DNA of 64,000 nt from positions 962,821-1,026,820 of the forward strand of contig NZ_HG964936.1 of the NCBI RefSeq assembly GCF_000613245.1, in the 5' to 3' direction. A model generated the notes under the pieces. The model did not search any database and was not told the DNA's origin. It saw only the letters and a program-made list of their open reading frames with translations. Position 1 is the first letter of the stretch; each line of letters starts with the position of its first letter. Positions 7,907-17,899 of the stretch are shown here, piece by piece. The translations under genes and the position numbers were made by a program. The stretch is from Mycobacterium asiaticum DSM 44297 (GTDB taxonomy: Bacteria > Actinomycetota > Actinomycetes > Mycobacteriales > Mycobacteriaceae).

Positions 7907-10891
7907 GTGGGAATGCGGCCGGCCGCCAGGATGCCGAAGCTGACCCGGCGCAGCCGGATTCTGATCCTGATCGCACTGGGTGTGATCGTGTTGCTGCTGG
8001 CCGGTCCGCGTCTGATCGACGCTTACGTCGACTGGCTGTGGTTCGGTGAACTGGGCTACCGCTCGGTGTTCACCACGGTGCTGGTCACCCGCATCGTCGT
8101 GTTTCTGGTGACAGGCCTGTTGGTCGGCGGCATCGTGTTCGGCGCGTTGGCGCTGGCCTACCGGACTCGGCCGGTGTTCGTCCCGAGCAACGACAACGAC
8201 CCGGTGGCCAGGTATCGCGCGGTTGTGCTGCAGCGGTTGCGGTTGATGGGCATCGGTGCGCCGGCCGCCATCGGTCTGCTGGCCGGGGTGGTGGCACAGA
8301 GCTACTGGGTGCGGATCCAGCTGTTCCTGCACGGCGGGGACTTCGGGATCAGGGACCCGCAGTTCGGTAAGGATCTCGGGTTCTACGCATTCGAGTTGCC
8401 GTTCTACCGGCTGGTGCTGAGCTACCTGTTCGTCGCGGTGTTTCTGGCTCTCATCGCGAGTCTGGTGGCGCACTATCTGTTCGGCGGAATCCGGTTGTCC
8501 GGGCGCGCCGGTGCGTTGAGCCGCTCGGCGCGGATCCAGCTGATCAGCCTGGTCGGTGTGCTGGTCTTGCTGAAAGCCGTTGCCTACTGGCTGGATCGGT
8601 ACGAGCTGCTGTCGCACACTCGCGGTGGCAAGCCGTTCACCGGCGCCGGTTACACCGACATCAATGCTGTGTTGCCGGCGAAGCTGATCCTGATGGCGAT
8701 CGCGCTGATCTGCGCGGCGGCGGTGTTCTCCGCGATTACGTTGCGGGACCTGCGGATTCCGGCGATCGGGTTGGTGTTGCTGCTGCTCTCATCGCTGATC
8801 GTGGGTGCCGGCTGGCCGCTGATCGTCGAGCAGATCAGCGTCAAACCCAATGCGGCGCAGAAGGAAAGCGAATACATCAGCCGAAGTATCACCGCTACCC
8901 GGCAAGCATACGGCCTGACGCCGGACGTGGTGACCTACCGCAACTACACCGGTGACGGGCAAGCGACGGCGCAACAGGTCGCCGCCGACCGCGCCACTAC
9001 GTCCAACATCCGGCTGCTCGACCCGACCATCGTCAGCCCCGCGTTCACCCAATTCCAGCAGGGCAAGAACTTCTACAACTTCCCCGACCAGCTCTCCATC
9101 GACCGCTACCTGGACCGCAACGGCAACCTGCGTGACTATGTCGTTGCTGCAAGGGAACTCAACCCGGACCGGCTGATCGAGAACCAGCGCGACTGGATCA
9201 ACCGGCACACCGTCTACACCCACGGCAACGGGTTCATCGCCTCGCCGGCCAACACCGTGCGCGGCGTCGCCAACGACCCGAACCAGAACGGCGGCTACCC
9301 CGAGTTCCTGGTCAACGTCGTCGGCGCGAACGGCGCCGTGATCTCCGACGGTCCGGCGCCGCTGGACCAGCCGCGGGTCTACTTCGGACCGGTTATCTCC
9401 AACACGTCGGCCGACTACGCGATCGTCGGAAAGACCGGCGCCGACCGCGAATACGACTACGAGACCAGCACCGAAACCAAGAACTACACCTACACCGGCG
9501 GGGGCGGGGTTCCGATCGGCAGCTGGCTATCACGCAGCGTGTTCGCCGCGAAGTTCGCCGAGCGAAACTTCCTGTTCTCCAATGTGATCGGCAACAACAG
9601 CCGAATCCTGTTCAACCGCGACCCCGCCCAGCGAGTGGAAGCGGTGGCGCCGTGGCTGACCACCGACAGCTCCGTGTACCCGGCGGTCGTCAACAAGCGC
9701 CTGGTGTGGATCATCGACGGCTATACGACACTAGACAACTACCCGTACTCCGAACTGACCTCGCTGTCGTCGGCGACCGCGGACTCCACCGAGGTGGCAT
9801 TCAACCGGCTGGCCCCGGACAAGAAGGTGTCCTACATCCGCAATTCGGTGAAGGCGACTGTGGATGCCTATGATGGCACCGTCTCGCTCTACCAGCAGGA
9901 CGAGAACGACCCGGTGCTCAAAGCCTGGATGCGGGTCTTCCCCGGAACCGTCAAGCCCAAGAGCGACATCTCGCCCGAGCTCGCCGAGCACCTGCGCTAT
10001 CCCGAAGACCTGTTCAAGGTACAGCGGATGTTGCTGGCCAAGTACCACGTCAACGACCCGGTGACGTTCTTCTCCACGTCGGACTTCTGGGACGTGCCGC
10101 TGGACCCGAATCCGACCGCCAGCAGCTACCAGCCGCCGTACTACATCGTCGCGAAAAACATTGCAAAAAACGACAATTCGGCGTCGTATCAGTTGACCAG
10201 CGCGATGAACCGGTTCAAACGCGACTATCTGGCCGCCTACATCACCGCCAGTTCCGATCCGGCCACCTACGGCAAGATCACGGTGCTGACGATTCCCGGC
10301 CAGGTCAACGGTCCCAAGCTGGCCAACAACGCGATCACCACCGATCCGGCGGTTTCCCAGGACCTCGGTGTCATCGGCCGCGACAACCAGAACCGGATCC
10401 GCTGGGGCAACCTGCTCACCCTGCCGGTGGGCCAGGGTGGCCTGCTCTACGTCGAACCGGTCTACGCCTCACCGGGTGCCAGTGACGCGGCATCGTCGTA
10501 TCCGCGCCTGATCCGGGTGGCGATGATGTACAACGACAAGGTCGGTTACGGTCCCACCGTGGGTGATGCGCTCACCGCGTTGTTCGGACCGGGAGCCGGT
10601 GCCGCCGCCACCGGAATCCAACCGACCGAGGCCGGGGCCCCGGCGAGTCCGCCGGCGAACCTGCCGCCACCCCCGTCGGCCGGGCCTGGGGCGCCTCCGC
10701 CGACGGCGGCCGTACCGCCGCCACCGGACGGTGCGCAAACCCTTTCTCCGGCTAAAGCCGCTGCGCTGCAAGAGATTCAGGCTGCCATCGGCGCCGCGCG
10801 GGACGCCCAGAAGAAGGGTGACTTCGCCGGCTACGGGTCCGCGCTGCAGCGGCTCGACGAGGCCATCACCAAGTTCAACAACGCCAGGTGA
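7907..10891 (+). CDS. UPF0182 family membrane protein (Rv3193c-like)
   Basis: A 994-residue integral membrane protein. About seven hydrophobic segments fill the first 320 residues. A large extracytoplasmic domain follows, containing [16 protein letters not shown] and [15 protein letters not shown] blocks typical of UPF0182. A Pro/Ala-rich linker sits at about 895-950, then a short charged helix ends the protein. The start is GTG 7907, with GGGAG eight bases upstream. An ATG two codons later is an alternative. Function is unknown; the family is conserved in actinobacteria and cyanobacteria. Confidence 0.92.
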   Translation: MGMRPAARMPKLTRRSRILILIALGVIVLLLAGPRLIDAYVDWLWFGELGYRSVFTTVLVTRIVVFLVTGLLVGGIVFGALALAYRTRPVFVPSNDNDPVARYRAVVLQRLRLMGIGAPAAIGLLAGVVAQSYWVRIQLFLHGGDFGIRDPQFGKDLGFYAFELPFYRLVLSYLFVAVFLALIASLVAHYLFGGIRLSGRAGALSRSARIQLISLVGVLVLLKAVAYWLDRYELLSHTRGGKPFTGAGYTDINAVLPAKLILMAIALICAAAVFSAITLRDLRIPAIGLVLLLLSSLIVGAGWPLIVEQISVKPNAAQKESEYISRSITATRQAYGLTPDVVTYRNYTGDGQATAQQVAADRATTSNIRLLDPTIVSPAFTQFQQGKNFYNFPDQLSIDRYLDRNGNLRDYVVAARELNPDRLIENQRDWINRHTVYTHGNGFIASPANTVRGVANDPNQNGGYPEFLVNVVGANGAVISDGPAPLDQPRVYFGPVISNTSADYAIVGKTGADREYDYETSTETKNYTYTGGGGVPIGSWLSRSVFAAKFAERNFLFSNVIGNNSRILFNRDPAQRVEAVAPWLTTDSSVYPAVVNKRLVWIIDGYTTLDNYPYSELTSLSSATADSTEVAFNRLAPDKKVSYIRNSVKATVDAYDGTVSLYQQDENDPVLKAWMRVFPGTVKPKSDISPELAEHLRYPEDLFKVQRMLLAKYHVNDPVTFFSTSDFWDVPLDPNPTASSYQPPYYIVAKNIAKNDNSASYQLTSAMNRFKRDYLAAYITASSDPATYGKITVLTIPGQVNGPKLANNAITTDPAVSQDLGVIGRDNQNRIRWGNLLTLPVGQGGLLYVEPVYASPGASDAASSYPRLIRVAMMYNDKVGYGPTVGDALTALFGPGAGAAATGIQPTEAGAPASPPANLPPPPSAGPGAPPPTAAVPPPPDGAQTLSPAKAAALQEIQAAIGAARDAQKKGDFAGYGSALQRLDEAITKFNNAR

Positions 10892-10936
10892 ACCCCCTCG
10901 GGTGCGAGTCTGGGCGTCCGCATGCCATTGGATATA

Positions 10937-10968
10937 GGCTAGCTATAATCAATATTATGCAGCTAGCC
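10937..10968. promoter_or_regulatory. Leaderless promoter embedded in a palindrome upstream of the cupin gene
   Basis: A TATAAT -10 hexamer (10944-10949) ends seven bases before the ATG at 10957, the spacing expected for a leaderless transcript starting on the A of ATG. The region is enclosed by the inverted repeat GGCTAGCT (10937-10944) / AGCTAGCC (10961-10968), with an inner ATAAT/ATTAT pair. The palindrome covers the -10 and the start codon, which suits a repressor operator. The TetR encoded by the convergent neighbour is a candidate. Confidence 0.6.
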
Positions 10969-11484
10969 CATTTGAGATCCAGCGCTGTCCTGCAGCACCT
11001 GGCGCAGACCCCTGCGGGCCCAACCCTCGATGTCTTCGGCGGCACAGTCGAATTCGTCAGCTGGTCAGCCGAGTTCTGCGTGATGCGCGCGGTGCTGCCG
11101 CCGGGCGGTGTCGTCGCGTTGCACCGCCACCCCGACGCCGAAGACTTCCTCATCCTCTCCGGACGGCATCAGGTCCTCGTTTCCGACGGGGACAACCTGG
11201 CCTGGCGCGACGCGGTTGCGGGAGACTATGTGCGCATCCCGGGCAACGTCATGCATGCTCATCGCAACGTCGATGACGAGCCGGCCGTCGACCTTGTGGT
11301 CACCACGCCCAAACTGGGCCGTTTCTTTCTCGAAATCGGTCGGCCCGCAACGGATTCACCGCAGCCACGCACGTCCGAAGAAGTCGCCCAGTTCGTCGCG
11401 ACATCCATTGAATACGGCTACGTGCTGGGTACGCCCGAGGAAAACGCCGCTGTCGGGATCGATCTACCGGCCTTCACCGGTTAG
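10957..11484 (+). CDS. Cupin-domain protein
   Basis: A 175-residue single-domain cupin. The first cupin motif is visible in HRHPDAEDFLILSGRHQVLV (metal-ligand His, His, Glu-type positions). The second is in IPGNVMHAHRNVDDEPAVDLVV. Start ATG 10957 is supported by a -10 placed for leaderless transcription; no Shine-Dalgarno is seen. The final TAG overlaps the last codons of the convergent TetR gene by four bases. The substrate is unknown. Similar proteins serve as dioxygenases, isomerases or sensors. Confidence 0.8.
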   Translation: MQLAHLRSSAVLQHLAQTPAGPTLDVFGGTVEFVSWSAEFCVMRAVLPPGGVVALHRHPDAEDFLILSGRHQVLVSDGDNLAWRDAVAGDYVRIPGNVMHAHRNVDDEPAVDLVVTTPKLGRFFLEIGRPATDSPQPRTSEEVAQFVATSIEYGYVLGTPEENAAVGIDLPAFTG

Positions 11485-12107
11485 GCCAGCAGAGCCGCGC
11501 GGGCCTGCGACAGCAACCACTGCTCGGCCCGATCCCACGACCATCCGCACTCCGTCACCAGGACCTGCCATGCCTCCCGGCCGAAACAGAACCACAGAAT
11601 GTCGGTCGCCACGGCTTGCGTCATTCCGGCCGGCAACGCGTGCAGGGTGCGTAGCCGCCGGGCGATCTGGGCCAGCGCCTGCCGATAGCCGGCGTCGGAC
11701 CGCTGCAGGATCGCGGTGGCGTTCTCGTCAACCGCCGCAGCATGTTTCATCACCGCGATAATGTCGCGGTAGCGCTCGTTGTCGGTGCGCACACCGCGCG
11801 CGCTGACACGCAGCACCTCGTCGCCCGACTTGCTGTGGCGCACCGCCGTGAGGGTCTCTCCGACAATCGGGTCCCCCATCGCCTCCTCGATGAGTGTCGC
11901 CAGGATCGCCGCCTTGCCGCCGGTGCTGGCATACACCGTGGGTACCGCCAGGGAGGCTTCGGTTGCGATGTCATTGACGGTCACCCTGCCGTAGCCGCGC
12001 TCGAGGAACAGGCGCATCGCGGCTTCCAGGATGGTTCTGCGAGTGTCCAGCGCGGCTTTGGCCCGCAGGGTCGATGTGTAGCGGCGTGTGGACTTGGCCG
12101 GCCCCAT
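11481..12107 (-). CDS. TetR-family transcriptional regulator
   Basis: A 208-residue TetR regulator. The N-terminal helix-turn-helix is visible (TRRTILEAAMRLFLERGYGR, then VNDIATEASLAVPTVYAS, then GGKAAILATLIEEAM). The ligand domain is unremarkable. ATG 12107 (MGPAKSTRR) is preceded by GAGGAGA at good spacing; an in-frame TTG at 12128 is less likely. It lies 21 nt downstream of the GlxA-type regulator gene on the same strand, so the two may share a transcript, and it converges on the cupin gene. The palindrome at 10937-10968 is a possible target. Confidence 0.9.
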   Translation of the reverse strand: MGPAKSTRRYTSTLRAKAALDTRRTILEAAMRLFLERGYGRVTVNDIATEASLAVPTVYASTGGKAAILATLIEEAMGDPIVGETLTAVRHSKSGDEVLRVSARGVRTDNERYRDIIAVMKHAAAVDENATAILQRSDAGYRQALAQIARRLRTLHALPAGMTQAVATDILWFCFGREAWQVLVTECGWSWDRAEQWLLSQARAALLA

Positions 12108-12128
12108 CACTTTCTCCTCGCAGAGCAA

Positions 12129-13112
12129 TCAGCCGCGCGACGCGGTGCGAAATCTCTCCCGGTAGGCCTTCGGCGAGACGCCGAGATGGTCGACGAACAC
12201 CCGCCGCAGGCTTTCGGCACTGCCGAACCCCGCCAAGCGTGCGGTGTCGGCCACCGTGCGGCCGGCGTCGAGGGCCGCGCGGGCGGCATCGATGCGCACC
12301 AACTCCACATAGCGGGCCGGCGTGGTGCCCAGCTCGGACTGGAACAGCCGGGTCAGTTGCCGAGTGCTCAAAGAAGCCCGCGCCGCAAGAGAGTTCACAC
12401 TGTGGTTGGCTGCCGGGTCGGCCGAAATCGCATCGGTGACCTTGCGCAGCGGAGACTCCGGCGGCGGATCGGCCTCGACGAGCACCGAAAATTGCGACTG
12501 GCCGCCCGCGCGCTTGAGGTACACGACCAGCCAGCGGGCCACGGCGCGAACCAGGTCGGTGCCGTGATCCGCTTCGACCAGGGCCAACGCCAGGTCGATG
12601 CCGGCCGAAATTCCGGCCGAGGTGAAGATATCGCCGTCGCGGACGAAAATCGCGTCCGGCTCGACGGTGACCTTGGGGAAGGCCCGAGCGAACAACCGGA
12701 CGTCATGCCAGTGCGTCGTCGCGCGCCTCCCGTTGAGCAGGCCGGCCTGCGCCAGGATGAACGAGCCGGTGCAGATCGACGCCAGCCGCTTGGTCCGGCC
12801 CGCAACGGATCTGACCGCCTCGACGAGCGCGGGGTCAATCGGCCGCCGGGGCAGGTGGTCGCTGCCGGCGACCATGACGGTGTCGGCCGACTCAATCGAG
12901 CAGATGGCGTCGGTGACGCCCAGCCGGGTGCCGATTGAGGTGACGACGTCGCCGCCGTCGACCGATGCGATCTTCAACCGGTAATCGGCGCCGAACCGGT
13001 TGGCCTCGGCAAAGACCTCTCCCGCGCCCGCGACGTCCAGCATCGTCACGTCGTCGAAGACGACGATGACCACTACCCGGGGAGAGCCACTGACGTGGGT
13101 TGCAGGCGGCAC
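12129..13112 (-). CDS. GlxA-family regulator: DJ-1/PfpI domain plus AraC helix-turn-helix
   Basis: A transcriptional regulator of about 327 residues. The N-terminal DJ-1/PfpI-like amidotransferase fold runs from RVVVIVVFDDVTMLDVAGAG to the nucleophile-elbow region RLASICTGSFILAQAGLL. The C-terminal AraC-type double helix-turn-helix follows (SLAARASLSTRQLTRLFQSE and VADTARLAGFGSAESLRRVF). The frame extends upstream to a TTG at 13175. I placed the start at GTG 13112, just before the DJ-1 fold, but GGGAGG abuts it closely, so the start is uncertain. The gene is divergent from the HD-hydrolase/nitroreductase pair, which it may control. Confidence 0.85.
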   Translation of the reverse strand: MPPATHVSGSPRVVVIVVFDDVTMLDVAGAGEVFAEANRFGADYRLKIASVDGGDVVTSIGTRLGVTDAICSIESADTVMVAGSDHLPRRPIDPALVEAVRSVAGRTKRLASICTGSFILAQAGLLNGRRATTHWHDVRLFARAFPKVTVEPDAIFVRDGDIFTSAGISAGIDLALALVEADHGTDLVRAVARWLVVYLKRAGGQSQFSVLVEADPPPESPLRKVTDAISADPAANHSVNSLAARASLSTRQLTRLFQSELGTTPARYVELVRIDAARAALDAGRTVADTARLAGFGSAESLRRVFVDHLGVSPKAYRERFRTASRG

Positions 13113-13222
13113 CCTCCCATTCTGCTGACCGGTGTCGCGTTTTGTGGGATTCACGGCACAAAAGCCACGAACCAAACGGAGTGCAACGGCTCACACTGGT
13201 CACACCAACCGAGGAGGAACCC

Positions 13223-13873
13223 ATGACCACTCACTCGATCGAAGCCGTAGCCGGCATCATCATCCCCGACACACCGCTGGTACGCGAGGTCACCGAATAC
13301 ATCCGCGACGTCGAAGACGATCTGCTCTTCGATCACTCCCGACGGGTGTTCCTGTTCGGCGCGCTGCACGGCCGCCGGCTGGGTCTGCAGCCCGACCTGG
13401 AGCTGCTGTACGTCGGTGCGATGTTTCACGACATCGGGCTGACCCCGCGCTACCGGACCTCCATGTTGCGCTTCGAGGTCGACGGCGCCAACGCGGCGCG
13501 CGACTTCCTGCTGGAACGCGGCTACGACCCGGCCGACGCCGAGAAGGTCTGGCTGGGCATCGCCCTGCACACGACGCCTGGGGTGCCGGAATTCCTGGAC
13601 CCCGAAATCGCTTTGGTCACCGCCGGTGTCGAGACCGACGTGCTCGGCATGGGCCGCGAGGACTTGGTACCCGAGGCGCTGGAGGCGGTGACGGCGGCAC
13701 ACCCGCGACCGGACTTCAAGAATCGCATCATCGCGGCGTTCAACGAGGGCATGAAGCACCGCCCGGAGAGCACCTTCGGCACCATGAACGACGACGTGCT
13801 CGCGCACTTCGACCCGAACTTCAAGCGGGCGAACTTCGTCGACATCATCCGCAACAACAGCTGGCCCGAGTAG
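13223..13873 (+). CDS. HD-domain hydrolase, cyanamide-hydratase-like
   Basis: A 216-residue HD-superfamily metal-dependent hydrolase. Metal ligands are visible as His in FDHSRRVF, the HD pair in GAMFHDIGLT, and His in GIALHTTPGV. The block LRFEVDGANAARDFLLERG resembles fungal cyanamide hydratase-like proteins (hydration of R-C≡N to a urea or amide). The start is ATG 13223, preceded by GAGGAGG at 13211-13217. A nitroreductase gene follows after 15 nt, so the two form an operon. The substrate is inferred only from family resemblance. Confidence 0.8.
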   Translation: MTTHSIEAVAGIIIPDTPLVREVTEYIRDVEDDLLFDHSRRVFLFGALHGRRLGLQPDLELLYVGAMFHDIGLTPRYRTSMLRFEVDGANAARDFLLERGYDPADAEKVWLGIALHTTPGVPEFLDPEIALVTAGVETDVLGMGREDLVPEALEAVTAAHPRPDFKNRIIAAFNEGMKHRPESTFGTMNDDVLAHFDPNFKRANFVDIIRNNSWPE

Positions 13874-13888
13874 TGGAAGGAGTGACCG

Positions 13889-14593
13889 ATGGATGTCTAT
13901 GAGGCGCTGTACACGACCAGAATGATGCGGCGGTTGCGTCCGGACCCGATCCCGTTGGACACCCAGGCGCGGATCCTCGATGCGGCCGTTCGCGCGCCGA
14001 ACGGCGGTAACACCCAACGCTGGCACTTCGTGGCGGTGGACGACCCGAAGCTGAAGGGTGAGTTCGCCCAATTGTTTCGGCAGGCCCGCGCGCTGGAATA
14101 TGAGAAGTTCAGCAGCGGGACGGGACCGATGGCAGTGGCGGCCCCCGGCGTGGACGCAGCCGCGCACGCCGAGAACATGCGCCGGATCAAGGGCTCGGGA
14201 AACTACCTCGCCGACCACTTCGAGGAGATTCCGTTGTTGCTCTTCGTCTTTGCGATCGACGATCTCGGTGGTGCCAACATCTATCCGGCGATCTGGAGCG
14301 CGCTGCTCGCCGCGCGTGCCGAGGGGGTCGGCGGTGTCATGACCATGGTGCTCCGCAATTGCGAGGACAAGGTGAACGAGTTGCTGGGCGTGCCGGTCGA
14401 GCAGGGTTGGAAGATGTCGGCCATGCTGGCCATGGGCTACCCACGGGGCCGGTGGGGTGTTGCAGCAAACCGGCTTCCGGTGCAGGAGGTCTCGTCCCGA
14501 AACCACTGGGATGCGCCATTCGGTGTCGAGGTGCCACAGCCGTTGTGGCCGCCGCAGGATGGCCCCGAAACGGTTCTGACGGCCGTGGGATAG
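13889..14593 (+). CDS. Nitroreductase-family FMN oxidoreductase
   Basis: A 234-residue nitroreductase-fold flavoprotein. The N-terminal FMN phosphate-binding region TTRMMRRLRPDPIP is followed by AAVRAPNGGNTQRWHFVAV (the conserved P-S/N-xxN-xQPW-type loop). Near the C-terminus comes EGVGGVMTM...LLGVP...AMLAMGYPRG, all standard for the family. AGGAG lies nine bases before ATG 13889. It is the second gene after the HD hydrolase. It could reduce nitro or quinone substrates with NAD(P)H. A HabB-like gene about 6 kb away makes a nitroaromatic role conceivable but unproven. Confidence 0.88.
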   Translation: MDVYEALYTTRMMRRLRPDPIPLDTQARILDAAVRAPNGGNTQRWHFVAVDDPKLKGEFAQLFRQARALEYEKFSSGTGPMAVAAPGVDAAAHAENMRRIKGSGNYLADHFEEIPLLLFVFAIDDLGGANIYPAIWSALLAARAEGVGGVMTMVLRNCEDKVNELLGVPVEQGWKMSAMLAMGYPRGRWGVAANRLPVQEVSSRNHWDAPFGVEVPQPLWPPQDGPETVLTAVG

Positions 14594-14611
14594 TTTTTCC
14601 CGCAACGCTTT

Positions 14612-15322
14612 TCAGGCCGCCAGGATTGCTTCGGCAATCTCATCGGGATGGGTCAGCATGGCGTTGTGGGTGCCCGGCACCGGGATCGGTGGCACATTGA
14701 GCCGGGCCGCGAACTCAGCCGCGGGCCACTGCAACGCCTGATCGTACTCGCTGGCGAGATAGGCGACGGGAATGCCAAGCGTCGCCGCATCGACATCAAG
14801 TGCATCGGTGAAGTAGTGGCCGGGCTGCGGGGTGAGCAGGTCGGCCACCAGCCGCTGCAGTTCGGGTGCAACGTCTTGCATGAACCCCCGCTGCACGTCT
14901 TCTAGCGTGGCCGGGATGGAGCCGGTCGGTGATGCGGCGATCAACCGCAGATTCTGCTCGCGCAGCTCCGGTGGGTCGTCGTCCACCAGGCTTCTGCCCC
15001 GAACCGGTATCTGCGCATTCAGATACACGACCTTGCGGACTTGCCCGGTGAGTAGCCGCGCCGCGCCGGTGGTGGGATAGCCACCCCAGCTGTGGGCGAC
15101 GAGGACCACGTCGTCGACCGGCAGGCGACGCACCTCGCCCACGATGTAGTCGACCGCATCGCTAAGCCGGTGCATCGAGGGATCATCACCGTCGTTGAGG
15201 CCGGGGAGCGTCAGAGTGACCGCCTGATACCCCTGCGCGCGAAGCCGTTTGGCCACCGGCTGCCAGGACCATCCCCCGTGCCAGCTGCCGGGGACCAGGA
15301 CGTACGTTGCCGGCGGGTTCAT
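14612..15322 (-). CDS. Alpha/beta hydrolase
   Basis: A 236-residue single-domain alpha/beta hydrolase of the esterase/hydroxynitrile-lyase type. The oxyanion strand is YVLVPGSWHGGWSW, the nucleophile elbow is VLVAHSWGGYP (Ser), and the catalytic His lies in VPGTHNAMLTHPDEIA. The start ATG overlaps the stop of the aldehyde dehydrogenase gene by four bases (ATGA), so it is translationally coupled to it. The substrate cannot be read; an ester or lactone intermediate of the neighbouring pathway is an inference. Confidence 0.88.
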   Translation of the reverse strand: MNPPATYVLVPGSWHGGWSWQPVAKRLRAQGYQAVTLTLPGLNDGDDPSMHRLSDAVDYIVGEVRRLPVDDVVLVAHSWGGYPTTGAARLLTGQVRKVVYLNAQIPVRGRSLVDDDPPELREQNLRLIAASPTGSIPATLEDVQRGFMQDVAPELQRLVADLLTPQPGHYFTDALDVDAATLGIPVAYLASEYDQALQWPAAEFAARLNVPPIPVPGTHNAMLTHPDEIAEAILAA

Positions 15323-16764
15323 CGTGCCGCGGCGGCGCCGGCCGCGTGGAAGATCGACTTGGTCGTCTGATAGGCGGCCAATCCCTCGGGCCCGAGCTCA
15401 CGGCCGAAGCCGCTGGCCTTGATGCCGCCGAATGGTGCACCCAGGTCGGGCTGATACATGTTGATGCCGATGGTTCCCGTCCGGACGGCACCGGCTACCT
15501 CAGTCGCCCGCGCCTCGTCGGATGACCACACGCTGCCCGCAAGGCCGAACTCCGAATCGTTGGCGATGTCGATCGCTTCGCGGTCCGACTCGTAGGGGAT
15601 CACAGACAGCACCGGCCCGAAGATCTCCTCGCGAGCGATTCGCGCCGAGTTGTGCACGTCGGCAAAGATGGTCGGCGCCACGTACCAACCGCGCCGACGA
15701 TCGGAGGGTATACCGCCGCCCGCCACGATTCGCGCGCCTTCGGCTTTGCCGATCTCGATGTAGTTCAATACCCGTTGCTGCTGGCGCGAACTGACCATCG
15801 GGCCGATCTCGACCGTCTCGTCGAGCGGGTTCCCGACGACCAGCGCGTCGGCCATCGCGGCCAGCGCGTCGACGAATTCCCCGTAGCGACTGCGCGGCGC
15901 GAGGATCCGCGTGCTGGCATAACACAATTGGCCGTTGTTGCCGAACGACACCGTCCGCAGGCCTTGGACGGTGGATTCCAACTCGGCGTCGTCGAGGATG
16001 ATGGCGGCAGACTTCCCACCCAGCTCCAGCGTTATCGGCCGGACAAGTTGCCCGCAGGTCTGCCCGATGAGTCGTCCGGTGTCTGTCGATCCGGTGAACG
16101 CCACTTTGTCAATGTCGCGGTGACTTACCAGGTACGCGCCGACCTCACGCCCGGCGGGAACCACATTGAGAACGCCGGGCGGTATTCCCGCGTCTTCGGC
16201 TGCCTGCGCGATAGCCAACGCGTCCAGCGCTGTCTCGGGCGCCGGTTTGAAGACCACGGTGCAGCCGGCCGCCAGAGCCGGGGCCAGCTTCATCGTCGCC
16301 AGCAGTTGGGGCACATTCCATGGGACGATGGCGCCCACCACGCCGATCGGCTCCCGCCGCACCAGGGTGTGCCCGGCCGGACTTGGCCTGAATTCCTCGA
16401 CGTCGAGCGTGTCTACGAGTCCGGCGTAGTAGCGGAAGATCACCGTCGGCAGGAAGCCGTTCGCTTGCCGGGAGTATGTGATCGGGGCGCCCGTCTCCCG
16501 GGTGCACAGCTCACTGGTATGGGGCGCGAGTGCCTCGAGGGCGTCGGCCAGTCGATAGATGGCTTTGGCGCGGTCGGTGGCGGTCATACCGCGCCAGCCG
16601 GGCAGCGCGCGCCGGGCCGCATCCACGGCGTCGTCGATATCACCGCGGGTCGCACTCGCTCCGAGCCCCAGGACTGTTTCCGTCGCAGCTTCCAACACCG
16701 GCTCAACGTTGCCGGCGTCGCGGAATTTCCCGTCAGTGAACAGCTTTCCCTCGATCAAATCCAC
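15319..16764 (-). CDS. NAD(P)-dependent aldehyde dehydrogenase
   Basis: An aldehyde dehydrogenase of about 481 residues. Diagnostic segments are PWNVPQLLATMKLAPALAAG, VFKPAPETALDALA, the NAD-binding FTGSTDTGRLIG, the general-base Glu in LELGGKSAAI and the nucleophile Cys in NNGQLCYASTRI. EEIFGPVLSV and PFGGIKASGFGRELG follow near the end. GTG 16764 is preferred because GAAAGG lies seven bases upstream; a GTG at 16785 would add seven residues. It is the first gene of a two-gene unit with the alpha/beta hydrolase and is divergent from the AraC regulator. Confidence 0.92.
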   Translation of the reverse strand: MDLIEGKLFTDGKFRDAGNVEPVLEAATETVLGLGASATRGDIDDAVDAARRALPGWRGMTATDRAKAIYRLADALEALAPHTSELCTRETGAPITYSRQANGFLPTVIFRYYAGLVDTLDVEEFRPSPAGHTLVRREPIGVVGAIVPWNVPQLLATMKLAPALAAGCTVVFKPAPETALDALAIAQAAEDAGIPPGVLNVVPAGREVGAYLVSHRDIDKVAFTGSTDTGRLIGQTCGQLVRPITLELGGKSAAIILDDAELESTVQGLRTVSFGNNGQLCYASTRILAPRSRYGEFVDALAAMADALVVGNPLDETVEIGPMVSSRQQQRVLNYIEIGKAEGARIVAGGGIPSDRRRGWYVAPTIFADVHNSARIAREEIFGPVLSVIPYESDREAIDIANDSEFGLAGSVWSSDEARATEVAGAVRTGTIGINMYQPDLGAPFGGIKASGFGRELGPEGLAAYQTTKSIFHAAGAAAAR

Positions 16765-16933
16765 TGCAATCCTTTCGTCGGTCACCCTTCTACCGGAGGT
16801 GCGCCTACCGGCGCGTGTCTGTGGTGTGTGCCATGTACATGCGGTGCGAATCGATTTGACATGTCGTTATCTGAGGGAAAGCTGTCGCATTGCCTGGCCT
16901 CACCGGGTCGGCGCCGACCCCAAACTGGCACTT

Positions 16934-17899
16934 GTGATTTCGCGATCATTCACCCATTCCTCGTGCTCCCATACGGCGGCCGCGGCACCCGAGAACATCG
17001 CGGGTGCCGTGGGGTTCGCCCCTCACAAGCGCATCACGTCTGCGAGCCATGCTGTGTCGGCAGCGATCTGGCGCTTTCACGGCGATTCGGTCTACGAATT
17101 GCGGGGACCGGCCCGGGAGAGCATCGACTTGGTATCCCTTGCGCTTAGTGGCAACCACCACCACACCTACTTCGCGAATGGCCGGAAGAAGTGGAGTCGC
17201 CCGCATCCGCCCTTCCACATGAACCTGGTCGCGGCCGGCGAACATCCCAGAGGCATCTTCAGATCCGAGCGGCCGTTCAGTTACCTGCACGTGTATTTGC
17301 CGCACAGGCTGGTAGAACGCGTCGCCGCGGAGAGCGGTGTGCTGAAGTCAGCCGGCTCCGTAGCCCTCATCGATCCGATGTGTTCGCGCGATCCGTTCGT
17401 GGAAAGCATCGGCCGTCAGATCGTTCGCGAGATGAGCTATCCGGACGCATATTCGGCTATGACGATCGACCTGCTCGCCCAGCATCTGGTCGTTCGCCTG
17501 ATTCGGGAGCATTCCAGCCTTTCCGGCACGATTCCCAGAAGTGCCAGAAGTGTTGCACGATACCGTGATTGGCGATTGAAACGGCTGGTCGACTACCTCG
17601 AAGCCCACCTGTCCGATGATGTCGTCCTCGACGACCTTGCCGAACTGGTCGGACTTTCAGCGGCACGCGTGGCAACTCTGTTTCGTGAAGGCATGGGCGA
17701 GCCGCCCCATCGGTGGTTGATGAACCGCCGTGTCGCCAAGGCGTGTGAGCTGCTGGGCAACCCCTCGTTGAGTATCGGCGAGATCGCGCAGCAATGCGGG
17801 TTCGCCAGTCCGCAACACCTGGCCACTGTGATGCGCCGGCTGCTCGCCACCACACCGACCGAGTATCGGGCGAGCAAGCTTGGAGCTGAGAGTGTCTGA
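16934..17899 (+). CDS. AraC-family transcriptional regulator
   Basis: A protein of about 321 residues with a variable N-terminal sensing half. The C-terminal AraC DNA-binding domain has its first HTH in LDDLAELVGLSAARVATLFRE and its second in IGEIAQQCGFASPQHLATVM, ending ATTPTEYRAS. The frame is open far upstream, into the divergent aldehyde dehydrogenase gene. GTG 16934 (VISRSFTHSS) was chosen as the first plausible start beyond that gene; it is uncertain. The stop overlaps the FAD-oxidoreductase start by eight bases, so the regulator leads the operon running to the UbiD gene and probably controls it. Confidence 0.8.
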   Translation: MISRSFTHSSCSHTAAAAPENIAGAVGFAPHKRITSASHAVSAAIWRFHGDSVYELRGPARESIDLVSLALSGNHHHTYFANGRKKWSRPHPPFHMNLVAAGEHPRGIFRSERPFSYLHVYLPHRLVERVAAESGVLKSAGSVALIDPMCSRDPFVESIGRQIVREMSYPDAYSAMTIDLLAQHLVVRLIREHSSLSGTIPRSARSVARYRDWRLKRLVDYLEAHLSDDVVLDDLAELVGLSAARVATLFREGMGEPPHRWLMNRRVAKACELLGNPSLSIGEIAQQCGFASPQHLATVMRRLLATTPTEYRASKLGAESV

